Notes: generated by a model from the letters alone, not told the origin. 64,000 nucleotides of DNA from Blastobasis lacticolella (GCA_905147135.1 LR990041.1:21621712-21685711); one strand, 5' to 3'. Counted from the first letter of the stretch, positions 1 to 9,226 are shown. Translations and numbers: made by a program.

Positions 1-540
1 AAACACTAGTAAACATCTTTTCTTTTGATATTTTTTTTTTGCTCTTTTACCTTTACCTACAGCCTGCAGTACTTTGTACATACATGATTATTTGATTATA
101 ATTACACTTAATTTATTATTTTTTAATTACACTTCATTACAATAAATTATTTATTGAAAAACTCGACTTAAAAAAATTGTTCACTTTATTTGTAAAATAA
201 TTTGGGGCGAGGGGGCCTCCGCTCCTTCGTTTGAACATTCCGTACATTGACCTGTCTCTGTAATTCCCGCATAAATATTGGGTCCTTACCTATGAAATTT
301 GTGTTTTATTAGCAACTACTCATTTGCGCAAATATTTTAAAGTGTACAACATATCAAAATTAATACTGGCCTTCGAAAATAGAGCATGTTTAGGTGCCAG
401 TACGTCCACGTTACCAGTCACGTACTGCACATACCTACGTGCTGGCATAGTCAATAATTGAGAGACTGTGCCAGACTGAAGTTTTCAGCACATTTTTGCA
501 TAATCTCCACGGCGTGGTGAGTTGAAGATTGTAGTGATGA
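1..540. other. No gene seen; AT-rich intergenic or intronic DNA
   Basis: No open frame with recognisable protein similarity, no splice-linked exon and no obvious repeat end is visible. It lies downstream of the last recognised exon of the minus-strand host gene, so it may be a further intron of that gene. Confidence 0.4.
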
Positions 541-569
541 AAATATGCAATAGCAAACTCTGCACGACT

Positions 570-692
570 AACGCAAGTGCGCTTTCGCTCGCGACAAGCG
601 AGAAACGGAGCGACAAATACTGCTATCTCTTACACCTTAGTATTGAAAGAAGGAAACAAATGTCGCTAATACGCTTGTGCTAGCCGCGCAGT
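570..692. repeat. Dispersed repeat family (short, GCGA-rich), copy 1
   Basis: A block with CGCTCGCGACAAGCGAGAAA followed by a tract reading GCTATCTCTTAC, then GAAAGAAGGAAACAAATG. The same order recurs at about 8093-8187 on the same strand and, inverted and partial, at 41860-41935. A weaker relative lies at 33275-33330. The three-way similarity marks an old dispersed repeat. No coding potential or clear terminal repeats were seen. Confidence 0.6.
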
Positions 693-1003
693 CCACCACT
701 CCCGCCACCGTAGGGACTTGCTAACGTCTGAGCCATGGAGTAATTTACTAGTTGAATTCCAATGAGCACGTTTTTGTACTAAACACTTGTCACCGATTTC
801 CGGCGGGATGGGAGGTAAGCGTTGAATGTCATTAGCGTTACAAGATTTACGTAAACTCTAAGCTGGGTAGGATGATTCCGATTGGCGAAAAAAATCCTTT
901 GCATATACTAAAAATAGCATATTTCTTATGAGTGCAGTCCCCCGCTAGCTTTCTCCTCTGGTTGCTGTGTGAGGGTGAGGGTGGTGAGTGGACACTGGCT
1001 TAC

Positions 1004-1149
1004 CTCTGCGAGAAGAGCTGGTGTATGGGCGGCCTCGGCGCTGGCGGCGCGGGCGCGGCGGCGGCGGCGGCGGGCGCGGGCGCCGCGGCCGACAGCTCCC
1101 CGTACAGCCAGATCAGTACCGAGCTCAGTTGGCGGCAGCACGATACGCC
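1004..1149 (-). CDS. Host gene exon 5 (unidentified protein)
   Basis: Minus-strand exon of 146 bp. A polypyrimidine tract and CAG lie just before position 1149, and a GTAAG donor begins at 1003. In the frame inherited from the upstream exon it encodes a hydrophobic helix-like stretch, QLSSVLIWLYGEL, then an Ala/Pro-rich linker, then PPIHQLFSQR. It is phase 0 at its start and leaves two bases at its end, so at least one more exon should follow to the left. The other frames of this GC-rich block give long Arg-rich open frames, which are artefacts of (GCC)n composition. Function unknown: the leucine-rich helical character of this and sister exons suggests an alpha-solenoid-type protein, but that is inference. 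Confidence 0.7.
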
Positions 1150-1379
1150 CTGGGGGAATTGGGAACACGTTGAGAGCAAGCCGCGTCCTTGGGAAACACA
1201 AACAAAAGTTCTTCTAGTTCTGCCTATGCAATTTGAGAGGTTACAAGAATAACTTTAAATTTTTGTATAGGTAAAAAGTTATGAGTACTTTTGTATCCGA
1301 CGTTTTGGGAGGAAAGGGTAAAAAGATATTCCTTATCTCGGAAACTAAAGAAAATTCCGATATTAGTTCCTTACTGCCC

Positions 1380-3243
1380 AGCCAAGCAAACAAGATGACA
1401 TATAAGAACTATTCCAAATTATTCAAAATAATAATAAGAAAAACAAAACGGGCGCAAAACATGTATAAAATAAATAATGCATCAAATAAATCTAAGGCTA
1501 CGTGGAAGATAATCAATAATGCAAAACAAGTACTCCCGAAAGAATTAATTCAGAAATTAATTTAGATAATGTAATAATAAAAAACCCACAACAAATAGCA
1601 AATGCATTCAATGTCTACTTTATTGAAAAAATACACCCAATGACACGCCTCGATCAAACGCCACCAAATACTTAGAGCACAATGCTAATTCAATGTTTAT
1701 GTCACCATGTACACCGCATGACATAAAACATATTATAAATAAATTAAAGAATACATCAAGTACCGGACATGATGGAATAAGCACCAAAGTAATAAAAATT
1801 GTAGCAGATGAAATATGTGGCCCCCAATCGTTCATTCTTAATAAGTGCATTACGGAGGGTATATATCCCAAAACTCTAAAAACCACTATAACGAAACCTC
1901 TATTTAAAAAAGGGGATAGGAAATTAATGAAGTGTTATCGGCCAATCGCCTTAGCATGTATAGATTCAAAAATCTTTGAAAAGTACATATGCTCTCAAAT
2001 ACAGGATTTTTTTGAAAAATGCAATGTATTAGTCACGGAACAGAAAGGGTTTCGACGTAACAAGGACATTAATATGGATATTTACGATTTCATAGAAAAT
2101 GTAATAAAAAATATTGACAATAGAGTACCAGTGTGTTCTATATACTGTGATATGACTCAAGCATTTGACTATGTAGAGCATGAGCTCTTACTGAAGAAAT
2201 TAGAGATTTACGGAATTCGAGGCAATATCTTAAAATTAATAGAATCATATCTAACAAATAGGAAACTAATTACAGAACTAATAAGAATAGAGAGACACAC
2301 AAAAACTGAAAAAACATAAATCCACTGAGAGAATTGTCAAATACGGTGTTCCCCAGGGGGGTGTGCTCTCTCCGCTTCTATTTATTTCATACATAAATGA
2401 TTTACCAAACTGCACAATAAAACTTATGTCCCTATTTGCTGATGATAGCACGATAACTGTAAATTGTAAAAACGTAGAGTTGATAATTCCGTGATAGATT
2501 GGCTAAATAACAACAATTTAAAAATTAATTTGGACAAAACAAAAATAACACACTTCTCTCAACGTCAACAAACTGCGTCCATAGATGTCAAATATGGCCA
2601 AAAAACTGTAGAAGTAGCAGATAGTACAAAATACTTGGGATTGATAATTGACCAGAGATTAAATTGGAAAGCGCACGTAGAAGAATTATGCAAAAGCCTT
2701 AGCACAAATGCTTACGCATTGTACAAATTGGCCACAACAGTAAACACACAAACTATAGTTACGGCGTACTATGGTATGGTAGAGTCGCGAATAAGATACG
2801 GGATCATATTTTGGGGGAATTCTACCGATAGGGAATTCATTTTGAAGGCGCAAAAAAAATTATTCGTGCAATGTTCGGCTTGTCTCAGAGAGATAGCTGT
2901 AAACCATTTTTTACAAAATATAAAAACTTGACATGCCCATCATTGTATATTCTGGAATTAGTCATTTTTGTTAAATCAAACCCACAACTATTCCCAAGGA
3001 TTACAAATTTAAAATATAGAAACAGGCGTGACAATGACATGGTTTACGTTTACCACCACATGTTTTAAATTTTTTTATTTTTAAATGTGATATTTCAGTC
3101 GTTAATCATTGTTTTGACATTATGAATTATAATTTTTAATCTAATATTTGTATGCTCCCTTGGGGCAAAAGTAGAGGACAACTCAATAATTATAACAACT
3201 TATGTATTACCTACTTTTACAAATAAATGAATTGAATTGAATT
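1380..3243 (+). mobile_element. 5'-truncated non-LTR retrotransposon (Jockey/CR1-like LINE), decayed
   Basis: Broken reverse transcriptase in several frames. About 1693-2316 carries the conserved N-terminal RT region (KNTSSTGHDGIS, KPLFKKGDRK, YRPIAL, DMTQAFDYVEH). About 2345-2480 carries GVPQGGVLSPLLF and the catalytic box as FADD. About 2491-2931 carries the thumb and C-terminal part (NLKINLDKTKITHF, TKYLGLIID). Stops and frame changes lie near 2317 and 2480 and between 2931 and 2871, so it is dead. The 3' end is AATAAATGAATTGAATTGAATTG, a TTGAA-type tail ending at 3243. It lies in an intron of the minus-strand host gene, in the opposite orientation. Confidence 0.8.
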
Positions 3244-3255
3244 GCTATTTTACAG

Positions 3256-3353
3256 GAAAACCTAGAAGTGAAGGGTGTTAACGGACTTGCTCAAATGGCC
3301 ACATTTGAGGGGGAGCTAGTTGAAAAATTAAAAAGTGACATATCGAATGAAAG
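3256..3353 (+). CDS. Candidate plus-strand exon (98 bp), unidentified
   Basis: CTATTTTACAG precedes 3256 and GTATTG follows 3353, so the block looks like an internal exon. It is open in one frame, reading ENLEVKGVNGLAQMATF and then EGELVEKLKSDISNER, a charged amphipathic sequence with normal codon use. It starts 12 bases after the tail of the LINE and lies inside an intron of the minus-strand gene, so it would be a nested gene on the other strand, a captured exon, or chance. No partner exon was found. Confidence 0.35.
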
Positions 3354-3387
3354 GTATTGTTGTGCGGCTCTCATATTATATGCATAA

Positions 3388-3415
3388 CTTGATGTGTGTG
3401 TGTGCGTGTGTCCTG
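3388..3415. repeat. (TG)n microsatellite
   Basis: Short run of GT/TG units with one GC interruption, just beside the GC-rich exon at 3426-3583. Confidence 0.8.
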
Positions 3416-3425
3416 CCATCCATAC

Positions 3426-3583
3426 CTCGACACCGAGTGCGTTGAGCAGCGCGAGCGCCCGCCAGGCCCCGCCGAGCGCGAACGCGCGCAGCGCCGCGCC
3501 GCCCGCGCCCGCGCCGTCGCCCGCCGGCCGCGGCGCCAGCAGCGACCGCGGCGCCGGCGGCGGTGACCGCGACGGCGACGCAC
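3426..3583 (-). CDS. Host gene exon 4 (unidentified protein)
   Basis: Minus-strand exon of 158 bp, GC about 80 percent. Acceptor GTGGCAG precedes 3583 and donor GTATGG begins at 3425. It begins with two bases that complete the codon left by the previous exon and ends at phase 0, matching the next exon. The protein is a Pro/Ser/Ala/Gly-rich linker followed by AALRAFALGGAWRALALLNA, LGVE, a hydrophobic helical segment of HEAT-like character. Very high CpG content is typical of some lepidopteran coding exons. No family could be named. Confidence 0.7.
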
Positions 3584-3599
3584 CTGCCACGGGATCACA

Positions 3600-3984
3600 T
3601 TGTCAATATACTCTACTAAAGGGACCTTTGACACATTTGAGTTTGAAAACTTTTTAAAATAAAAATAATATCATAAACCATTCGAAATCACTTTGTCAGG
3701 TTTCCTGTTAAAAGTCAAAATAGTTTTTTGAATTAAAAAAAATTTAACATTATGTACAAATATTTTTTAATTTATTGTAACAATAGTTACTAAATTAAAT
3801 ATAAAATTTTGAGGCTGTATTATCAATAAAATATTTTAATTTAAAAGACAAAGTATGGAAACTAATAAAAGAAATGTACGTATTAAATAAAAAAAACTGC
3901 AGTTTAAAACTTAGTTACTGGTGGTTACCTAAGTGGTTATCTTCTATTAGTAAATTCCATATATTTAACAATACACAATGCAAA
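3600..3984. other. AT-rich intron sequence, no feature seen
   Basis: Low-complexity AT-rich DNA between host exons 3 and 4, without protein similarity or repeat ends. Confidence 0.5.
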
Positions 3985-4250
3985 TGAGGAGATCCGCAAG
4001 CGAACTAAGGTCACCGACATAGCCCTAAGAACATAGCTCGAAGAACAGATGGCCAATGGAGCAGTAAAGTTCTCGAATGGCGACCACGTACCGGAAAACG
4101 TAGCGAGGGGAGGCCTCCCACAAGTTAGAACAATGACCTTGTAAAGATCGCAGGTGCTGAAGGCACAGGACCGGCCTTAGTGGAGATCTCTGGGGGAAGC
4201 ATATGCCCAGCAGTGGGCATCTTTCGGCTGATATGATGATGATAATGAAC
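3985..4250 (+). mobile_element. 3' end of an RTE-type LINE, 5'-truncated
   Basis: The translated order (lost K/R-rich start, then EEQMANGAVKFSNGDHVPEN, then GLPQ, then a segment reading ALGEAYAQQW in a neighbouring frame) matches the common C-terminal end of arthropod RTE-like endonuclease/RT proteins, but several indels break the frame. The copy ends in GATATGATGATGATAATGA, the (GAT)n tail usual for this LINE group. It sits in the intron between host exons 3 and 4. Confidence 0.65.
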
Positions 4251-4439
4251 AACGCACCTATCATGTATGTGGCAGTAGCTACAAAAGTTTTTTTTCTAAA
4301 AGTGGTATGCAGTTATGAAGGCGACTGCACTGACGACTTTCTTACAAAACTGCTCCCCTTACATCTATCACGCCTTACACTGTCTCAGACAGGAAGAGCT
4401 GCGTTCGCATATTACATAACACATGATACTTGTACATAC

Positions 4440-4636
4440 CATCGTCATCTCTGGGCGCGGCCGCCGGGGCGGGAGGCCACTGGTCTGGCGGCGCGGCGGG
4501 CGGCAAACACTGCTCCAGCGGCGCGGCGGGCGGCAGCGGCAGCGGCAGCGCGTACTGCGCGTTGATGGAGGAAGTGACGCGGTGCACGCCGCACAGCAGC
4601 TCGCAGGCCACCAGCGAGACCACGCCGCTCACCGGG
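4440..4636 (-). CDS. Host gene exon 3 (unidentified protein)
   Basis: Minus-strand exon of 197 bp with acceptor TTGACCAG before 4636 and donor GTATGT at 4439. One base completes the codon left by exon 2 and one base is left at the end, which exon 4 completes. The protein starts PVSGVVSLVACELLCGVHRV, then TSSINAQYALPLPLP, followed by a Pro/Ala-rich linker ending RDDDG. The first part looks like paired hydrophobic helices. The phase agreement on both sides is strong evidence that this is real coding sequence. The protein family was not recognised. Confidence 0.75.
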
Positions 4637-4842
4637 CTGGTCAATTAAATATTTGCTTTATTTGTTCATACACATTATGTAATTTCGTGATTAGTCAACT
4701 ATAAAAGTACTAACAGTCTGTGAGAACCTGGAGTCTGAAACAGGCTGAACGCCTATATACTACGGAGCCCCACAGATGAGATCTGTTAAAATTGCTTAAT
4801 CTAGTTTTATAATAACAAAATGTGTGAGCGCTCACATGTGTG

Positions 4843-4863
4843 AGTGAGTGAGTGAGTGAGTGT
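4843..4863. repeat. (GTGA)n microsatellite
   Basis: Five to six GAGT/GTGA units directly after ACATGT. Confidence 0.7.
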
Positions 4864-4899
4864 GGAAGTGAGGAATACGCAAACTTTTAGGTAGCCACA

Positions 4900-4944
4900 G
4901 TTGGTGACCCCGACGTGATTTGAACACGCAACCTTCTGATATGC
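4900..4944 (-). pseudogene. Retroposed tRNA-Trp 3' half with CCA end
   Basis: Read on the minus strand, the segment starts inside a tRNA anticodon loop, continues through a TTCAAAT T-loop and ends GTCGGGGTCACCA. This matches the 3' half of eukaryotic tRNA-Trp including the post-transcriptionally added CCA. It is flanked by perfect 12-bp direct repeats TAGGTAGCCACA at 4888-4899 and 4945-4956. Read on the plus strand it looks like a tRNA-Trp primer binding site (TGGTGACCCCGACGTG), as used by CsRn1-type Ty3/gypsy elements, but the match runs on to the anticodon and the flanking duplication argues for insertion of a tRNA half. It lies in the intron between host exons 2 and 3. Confidence 0.6.
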
Positions 4945-5077
4945 TAGGTAGCCACAAAACGTATCGGGAATATCGTATCGTATGCAATCCACTTGGATTT
5001 GGGGAGCCTGAAAACCATCTCATCGCTCGAACATAACGTCCCGTGATAGTAAACTGGAGCCTATTTGAGCCAGTGTA

Positions 5078-5165
5078 GTGGTAGTGGTAAGGGTAAGGGT
5101 TGGGGTACAGTAGGGTAGGACACGCTGGACCAGCTACTCGGCGATATATGTGTGTGTGTGTGTCT
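5078..5165. repeat. G-rich (GGTAA/GGGTA) tract and (TG)n microsatellite
   Basis: Degenerate GTAGTGGTAAGGGTAAGGG followed downstream by a (TG)n run at about 5149-5163. It resembles, on a small scale, the array at 59640-59866. Confidence 0.6.
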
Positions 5166-5410
5166 CAAATTATAAACATTAGCGGATACCTATGGTTGAT
5201 CTGTATTAAACCATAATTATGTTGTATACAAACGCAAATGATGTTGATGTTGACTGTTGGTGAACCCGATAACAAGATATTTATATCTACACATTAACTT
5301 AAGTCAATAATATAACAATAACGTAAGATAATATACTCGTAATAATAACAGGATCACGAGAAGTAGAAACCAAATCCCAAGAGTACGAGTTTATTAGAAA
5401 AGTAACTCAC

Positions 5411-5496
5411 CAGAAGTTTATCAATTCCTTGGGGTCGGCGCCGTCGGAGACGCGGATGAGGAACTCTGCCAGGAACAGGTCCAGCCATGTCGATTT
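5411..5496 (-). CDS. Host gene exon 2 (unidentified protein)
   Basis: Minus-strand exon of 86 bp. The acceptor CTTCATACAG precedes 5496 and the donor GTGAGT starts at 5410. It starts at phase 0, matching the end of exon 1, and leaves two bases that exon 3 completes. It encodes KSTWLDLFLAEFLIRV then SDGADPKELINF, two amphipathic helices separated by a polar loop, like an alpha-solenoid repeat. GC content is far above the flanking intron. The protein family was not recognised. Confidence 0.75.
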
Positions 5497-5499
5497 CTG

Positions 5500-6020
5500 T
5501 ATGAAGCAATTCACAGGTTCAGTAAAATATTATTTTTAGAGAACTGTGGCTGGATTGCCTTTCGGACCAAAGAGTTTAATTCACATGAAGTAAAATTGCT
5601 ATGATGCGAGGGGTAAAAATTTCACATTTCTACCACATGCGTTCCAAAGCTTTCGAAAATTGATTCTTCAAGGTCTTGAAAATAATGATTGATTTAAGCG
5701 TTTTCATTTATTAAAAATTGTTGACCTCCACCCCGAGGTGTTTATTGAAATCTAAATCAGGAGAATACCTATGCCATGTGCCATGTGGCGGTCGATTCCA
5801 TCCTTGTTGTAATTCCTTGACACCGGGAGCAACAGTGATTCCTCGAATGCACTCATTCAGTCAATTCGAACTTCAAACATTGCAAATTACAAACAAACTT
5901 TTTTAGTTGGTGGTGGTCATAATTGTTGCCTAAAATATATTTGGTTTTTGTTTATAATTTTTGTGTCATCCATTTTTCTTTTTGTATGCCTAAATATGAA
6001 ACCCATTCTCATTGAATAAA
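5500..6020. other. Intron sequence, no feature seen
   Basis: AT-rich DNA between host exons 1 and 2. Only short chance open frames are present. Confidence 0.45.
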
Positions 6021-6099
6021 ATAGAATGCATTTATTTACACACAATAGAACCACAAACACATAACATAAAAACTAAATAATCTTGGCGTTAATGTCCCG

Positions 6100-6632
6100 G
6101 TTGTGCCCAAGCGCACAAGGGTCCGGGGTCCGCCTTGATCATGATCCAGGATTTGGCAGGTCAGGTAATTACAGTGCAGCGACTGCCATCTGACCTCCAT
6201 GACCCTGCTACCAGGGGAACCTGACCAGATTGGATCATGGTTACACATCTAGTCGAGTGAATGTGACGATGTTTCATCACGATGTTTTCCCACACCGTAA
6301 GAGCATCGGAGGGCCTAGTGTGAGTTCCGCTTCGATTTTACTTTACTATCGCGTTTGCGTTTACGTCGAAATTAGTATGAAAACATATATAGCGCCGCCT
6401 AGTGGTACGTAAATGAAGTTTTTTTCTTCATACTAATTTCGACGTAAACGCAAACGCGATAGTTAAGTAAAATCGAAGCGGAACTCACACTAGGCCCTCG
6501 GTTAGTAATTAACTAATGTGCATAACTCAGAAAAAAGGCATTGGTACATGGCCGGAGCGGGATTAGAACCCGGGACCTCTCTCTGGCTTACGAGTCGTAT
6601 ACGTAACCGCTCGGCCACCGACGCTTTACGTA
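6100..6632 (-). mobile_element. tRNA-derived SINE (family 1), split by a MITE
   Basis: On the minus strand the head (about 6545-6632) has a tRNA-like box A (TGGCCGAGCGGTT) and box B (GGTTCTAATCC) with an anticodon-loop-like ACTCGTAAG. The body follows through the word CCGATGCTC. The 3' part at about 6106-6240 contains GGTCAGGTTCCCCTGG and the common lepidopteran LINE-tail word AGATGGCAGTCGCT. The same SINE recurs at 41640-41855 and 43890-44066. The body is interrupted at 6310-6498 by a palindromic MITE. It lies in the intron between host exons 1 and 2. Confidence 0.7.
6310..6498. mobile_element. Palindromic MITE, 189 bp, inside the SINE
   Basis: Almost the whole element is one inverted repeat. 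The 5' arm begins AGGGCCTAGTGTGAG and the 3' arm ends CTCACACTAGGCCCT, each about 80 bp, around a short centre with GCGCCGCCTAGTGG. It is flanked by a 3-bp CGG duplication (6307-6309 and 6499-6501). The intact SINE copy at 43930-43960 shows the empty site as GCATCGGTTAG. Three-bp duplications are typical of PIF/Harbinger, though CGG is not the usual TWA, so the superfamily is open. Confidence 0.8.
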
Positions 6633-6639
6633 TTTATTT

Positions 6640-6800
6640 ACCAGGATATACAGCCAAAAAAGCTAGGGAGTTTTGACACCCAGGCATGCCCGAGGACAAC
6701 GTCTTGGAACCGCCAAATCTATACTCTGTCTATACTAATATTATAAAGATAAAAGATTTGTATTCTTGTTTGTAATAAACAAATTCAAAAATAACTTGGA
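6640..6800 (+). mobile_element. Lep1/Helitron-like fragment
   Basis: Contains CTATACTAATATTATAAAG followed by a T-rich TTGTTTGTAAT stretch, the recurrent start of lepidopteran Lep1-type Helitron-like repeats. No rolling-circle replicase is present, so this is at most a non-autonomous remnant. Confidence 0.45.
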
Positions 6801-6899
6801 CGATTTTAAAAATACTTTCTTTAATAGGTAGCCACATTATTCTCGAGTGACAACAAACAAACAGTCAGTAAAACAAACAGTCTTATACAGAATAACATT

Positions 6900-7385
6900 T
6901 TAATATTTATAATAAATAAAGACCTATAGTTTCCTAAATTATTACATAAATACAACCAAACGATCTACATTATACATACAAATATCATAAAAATAAAGTA
7001 CAACAATTAGATGAGTAATATAATACATAATTCTTTAAATTCCTATTAATCTTTGGTAAAGTATCCAAAAATATATCCACGCCAAGAAGATGCTCATTGT
7101 AATATTTACACGCACGACGAACAAAACCGTTTTCCACGTAACGCTTTCTGGTAGGGTAAACGTGAAAAAGTGGCTTTTTACGACAGTTCCTTTCACGTCT
7201 GAGTGGCACTCTTAAAGAAATATGTAAATTAGGTGAGTCCACTAAGTTGTTAATAACTTTATAAAGAAATACTGCATCTATGTAATGACGACGCTGTGCC
7301 AAATTTTCAATTCCATGCACTTGAGATGATGCTTTACTTGTAATTGTTATTATAACTATAAAATCCAAAAGTAGCTGTATCTGTT
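6900..7385 (-). mobile_element. Jockey/CR1-like LINE, C-terminal RT fragment
   Basis: The minus-strand frame at 6985-7368 reads LAQRRHYIDAVFLYKVINNL then VDSPNLHISLRVPLRRERN, ending in the YPTRKRYVENGFVRRA type of segment. This is the conserved C-terminal domain that follows the RT thumb in Jockey/CR1 LINEs. There is no RT core, so the copy is 5'-truncated. It lies in the intron between host exons 1 and 2. Confidence 0.65.
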
Positions 7386-8085
7386 ATGTATACGTAATAA
7401 ATAAAAAAATAACAATTAACCCGGACAAGCAACACGAACAATATCAAAGTAACATTGTTTTCTGCATTATCACCAAGGGCCTAATTGGATTGCATTCGAC
7501 TTAAACCGTGTTACAACTTGTGTAATGTCGCATAAGGAAATGACTGACCCCACATAAATTGTTGTAATTGTAACTGATGTACGAGTGAATAATAACGTAA
7601 GATTGTGCAATTCAAATAAAAAAATGCAAGATAAGCTCCTGTATATAAAAAAGTTTCCTCTAAAAATATAAGCAAAGATTTTGACATATACATTGCATAA
7701 CAATTTTTTTAACGGTTAAACGGTGATGTTGATTGCGAAGCCGGGGAGTAAACAATTTTCTTCTCACATTCATTGATAAGCAAGCTATTATCTACGCAAA
7801 TACAACAACGTGCAGACGGACATTCGATATTATTTACCTACTTATCATATCAATCATTAACATTGTATTATAGCTTCGCCTACGGCTTCGGCGCCATCGG
7901 CCAAAATAAAACACCTGCGAAACCTTGGGCTGCGGTCGGGTTGCGGGCCGAAGGCCTACTTTTAAAATCATTTGTATTATTAATTGTAGCTTGTAACCAA
8001 TCTTGAAAAACATTTTTAGAGCTTTCAAGCCATCGGCTTCGGCCGGAAATTGACTTTCAGTCGCACACTAATTGTAGCACCGGCA
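7386..8085. other. Intron/repeat DNA without a recognised gene
   Basis: AT-rich at 7386-7800. At 7870-7960 there is a GC-richer stretch with two copies of a GGCTTCGGC-like word (7880 and 8034), probably from a degraded repeat. No protein similarity was seen. Confidence 0.35.
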
Positions 8086-8092
8086 CGGTTAA

Positions 8093-8187
8093 CACAAGTG
8101 TGCTCTCGCGCGCGATAAACGAGAAAAGGCGCGACATAGATAAAGCTATCTCTTTCATGTTAGTATATTGAGAGAAGGAAACAAATG
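8093..8187. repeat. Dispersed repeat family (short, GCGA-rich), copy 2
   Basis: CGCGCGATAAACGAGAAAAG, a GCTATCTCTTTC tract and GAGAAGGAAACAAATG occur in the same order as in the copies at 570-692 and, inverted, 41860-41935. The right edge lies about 130 bp from host exon 1. Confidence 0.6.
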
Positions 8188-8312
8188 CTCTCCCGCGGCG
8201 CGAGCTGTGGCAAGGGTACACTTGTACCAGCCGTGGTGGGGCGAGCTAAAAACTCGACAACAAATTGCGAGTGAATCATGCGATTGACTAGCGCACTGCA
8301 CATGCAACGCAC

Positions 8313-8428
8313 CTCGTAAGTGCCGGTTTCCGCCTTGAAGAAGTGCTCCCAGGACAGCGCGAGGAGATCCGCGGCGGGGGCGGCGGGGGCGGGGGCGGGC
8401 TCCGCCGACATCGCGCGCTCGCTCCGAC
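8313..8428 (-). CDS. Host gene exon 1 recognised (possible start codon)
   Basis: Minus-strand exon of 116 bp. The acceptor TTGTTGGATAG precedes 8428 and the donor GTGCGT starts at 8312. The frame contains an ATG at about 8410 in a GC-rich context and encodes MSAEPAPAPAAPAADLLALS then WEHFFKAETGTYE, ending at phase 0 as exon 2 requires. Because an acceptor precedes the exon, either an upstream 5' UTR exon exists and this ATG is the start, or the exon is internal and the protein continues upstream. The CpG-rich block at 13090-13210 is a possible first exon or promoter, which is inference. Confidence 0.65.
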
Positions 8429-8545
8429 CTATCCAACAATATAGACTATGTAGTAGGGCACTTTCACGACAAAATGTAAACACACAGGACACAAGCACCA
8501 ACATTTTTTCCGGTGCTGGTTAGGTAGGTCAGACCACCTGTCGCG

Positions 8546-8600
8546 GGCTGTTTACTCATCCCCATTACGGGGTGTACGTAATGGGGATGAGTTAACAGCC
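8546..8600. repeat. Near-perfect 23-bp hairpin
   Basis: Arms 8546-8568 and 8578-8600 are inverted copies with one mismatch (ACTCATCCCCATTAC against its complement) around a 9-base loop. It sits exactly at the left edge of the LINE 3' fragment. Confidence 0.85.
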
Positions 8601-8845
8601 CTCGGCCTAGTGGCGTCTACGCGAAGATTCGTAAGAACGTTTCTCGCTCGTACGATTCGGATGTGGTAATGAGCTCCCAGACACAGTGTTTCCTCTGAAC
8701 TGACATGGGATCGTTCAAGAGGTATAGATATTAGAGATCTCCTTAGAGGCGAGCAACGCATTGGCAGCGCCCCTGGTGTTGCTAATGTCCATAGGCGGCG
8801 GTGACCACTTTCCATCAGGTGGCTACTACTACATAAACATGTCTA
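8601..8845 (+). mobile_element. 3' end of a CR1/Jockey-type LINE
   Basis: The final coding and UTR segment GCGCCCCTGGTGTTGC, then GTCCATAGGCGGCGGTGA, then CCATCAGGTGG is a common LINE tail, also present at 61105-61190 and, decayed, at 44800-44905. The RT itself is lost. Confidence 0.6.
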
Positions 8846-9105
8846 AAGTATATTTATGTATGTTACCCCTGACGAAAAAATATGCGTTTATAACTTTGAC
8901 GTGTGTATTTCTGGCTTTGTGTATCTGTGTGTCTGTCTGTGGCATCGTAACTCCCGAACGGATGGACTGATTTGGATGCGGTTAGTTAGTTTAAGTTCAG
9001 ATGGTGCTCAGATTTGTTTAATTAAAATCGGTTCAGTAGTTTATGTAAAAATGAGTATATGTAATCTTGGTCGGGGGTTTAGTGGCTTTTCTGTCGGTTA
9101 AGTTG
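8846..9105 (+). repeat. Helitron-like or MITE-derived repeat
   Basis: Contains GTCTGTCTGTGGCATCGTAA, ACGGATGGACTGATTTGG and AAAATCGGTTCAGTAGTTTA, words typical of lepidopteran non-autonomous elements. No ends could be defined. Confidence 0.4.
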
Positions 9106-9226
9106 TTATTCACAAGCCATAATTCCCGCCCCAAAGGCGCAACGTTCTGGATCTCACTCAGTGGGACTCGCGGAAGATCTGCGCTGAGCGAGGACCTTTT
9201 GATGGCAGGGAGTGCCACAGCACAGC

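Noticed and set aside
926..1252. Long Arg-rich and Ala-rich open frames on both strands over the GC-rich block
   Set aside because: They arise from (GCC)n composition. Only the minus-strand frame linked by splice phase to the other exons is kept.
4900..4944. Primer binding site of a truncated Ty3/gypsy element
   Set aside because: No LTR or gag is beside it, complementarity runs beyond a normal PBS, and the flanks are duplicated. It remains the main alternative to the tRNA-half reading.
6545..6632. Functional tRNA genes at 6545, 10605, 41775 and 43820
   Set aside because: Box A and box B are recognisable but acceptor and D-stems do not pair, and each is fused to a SINE body.
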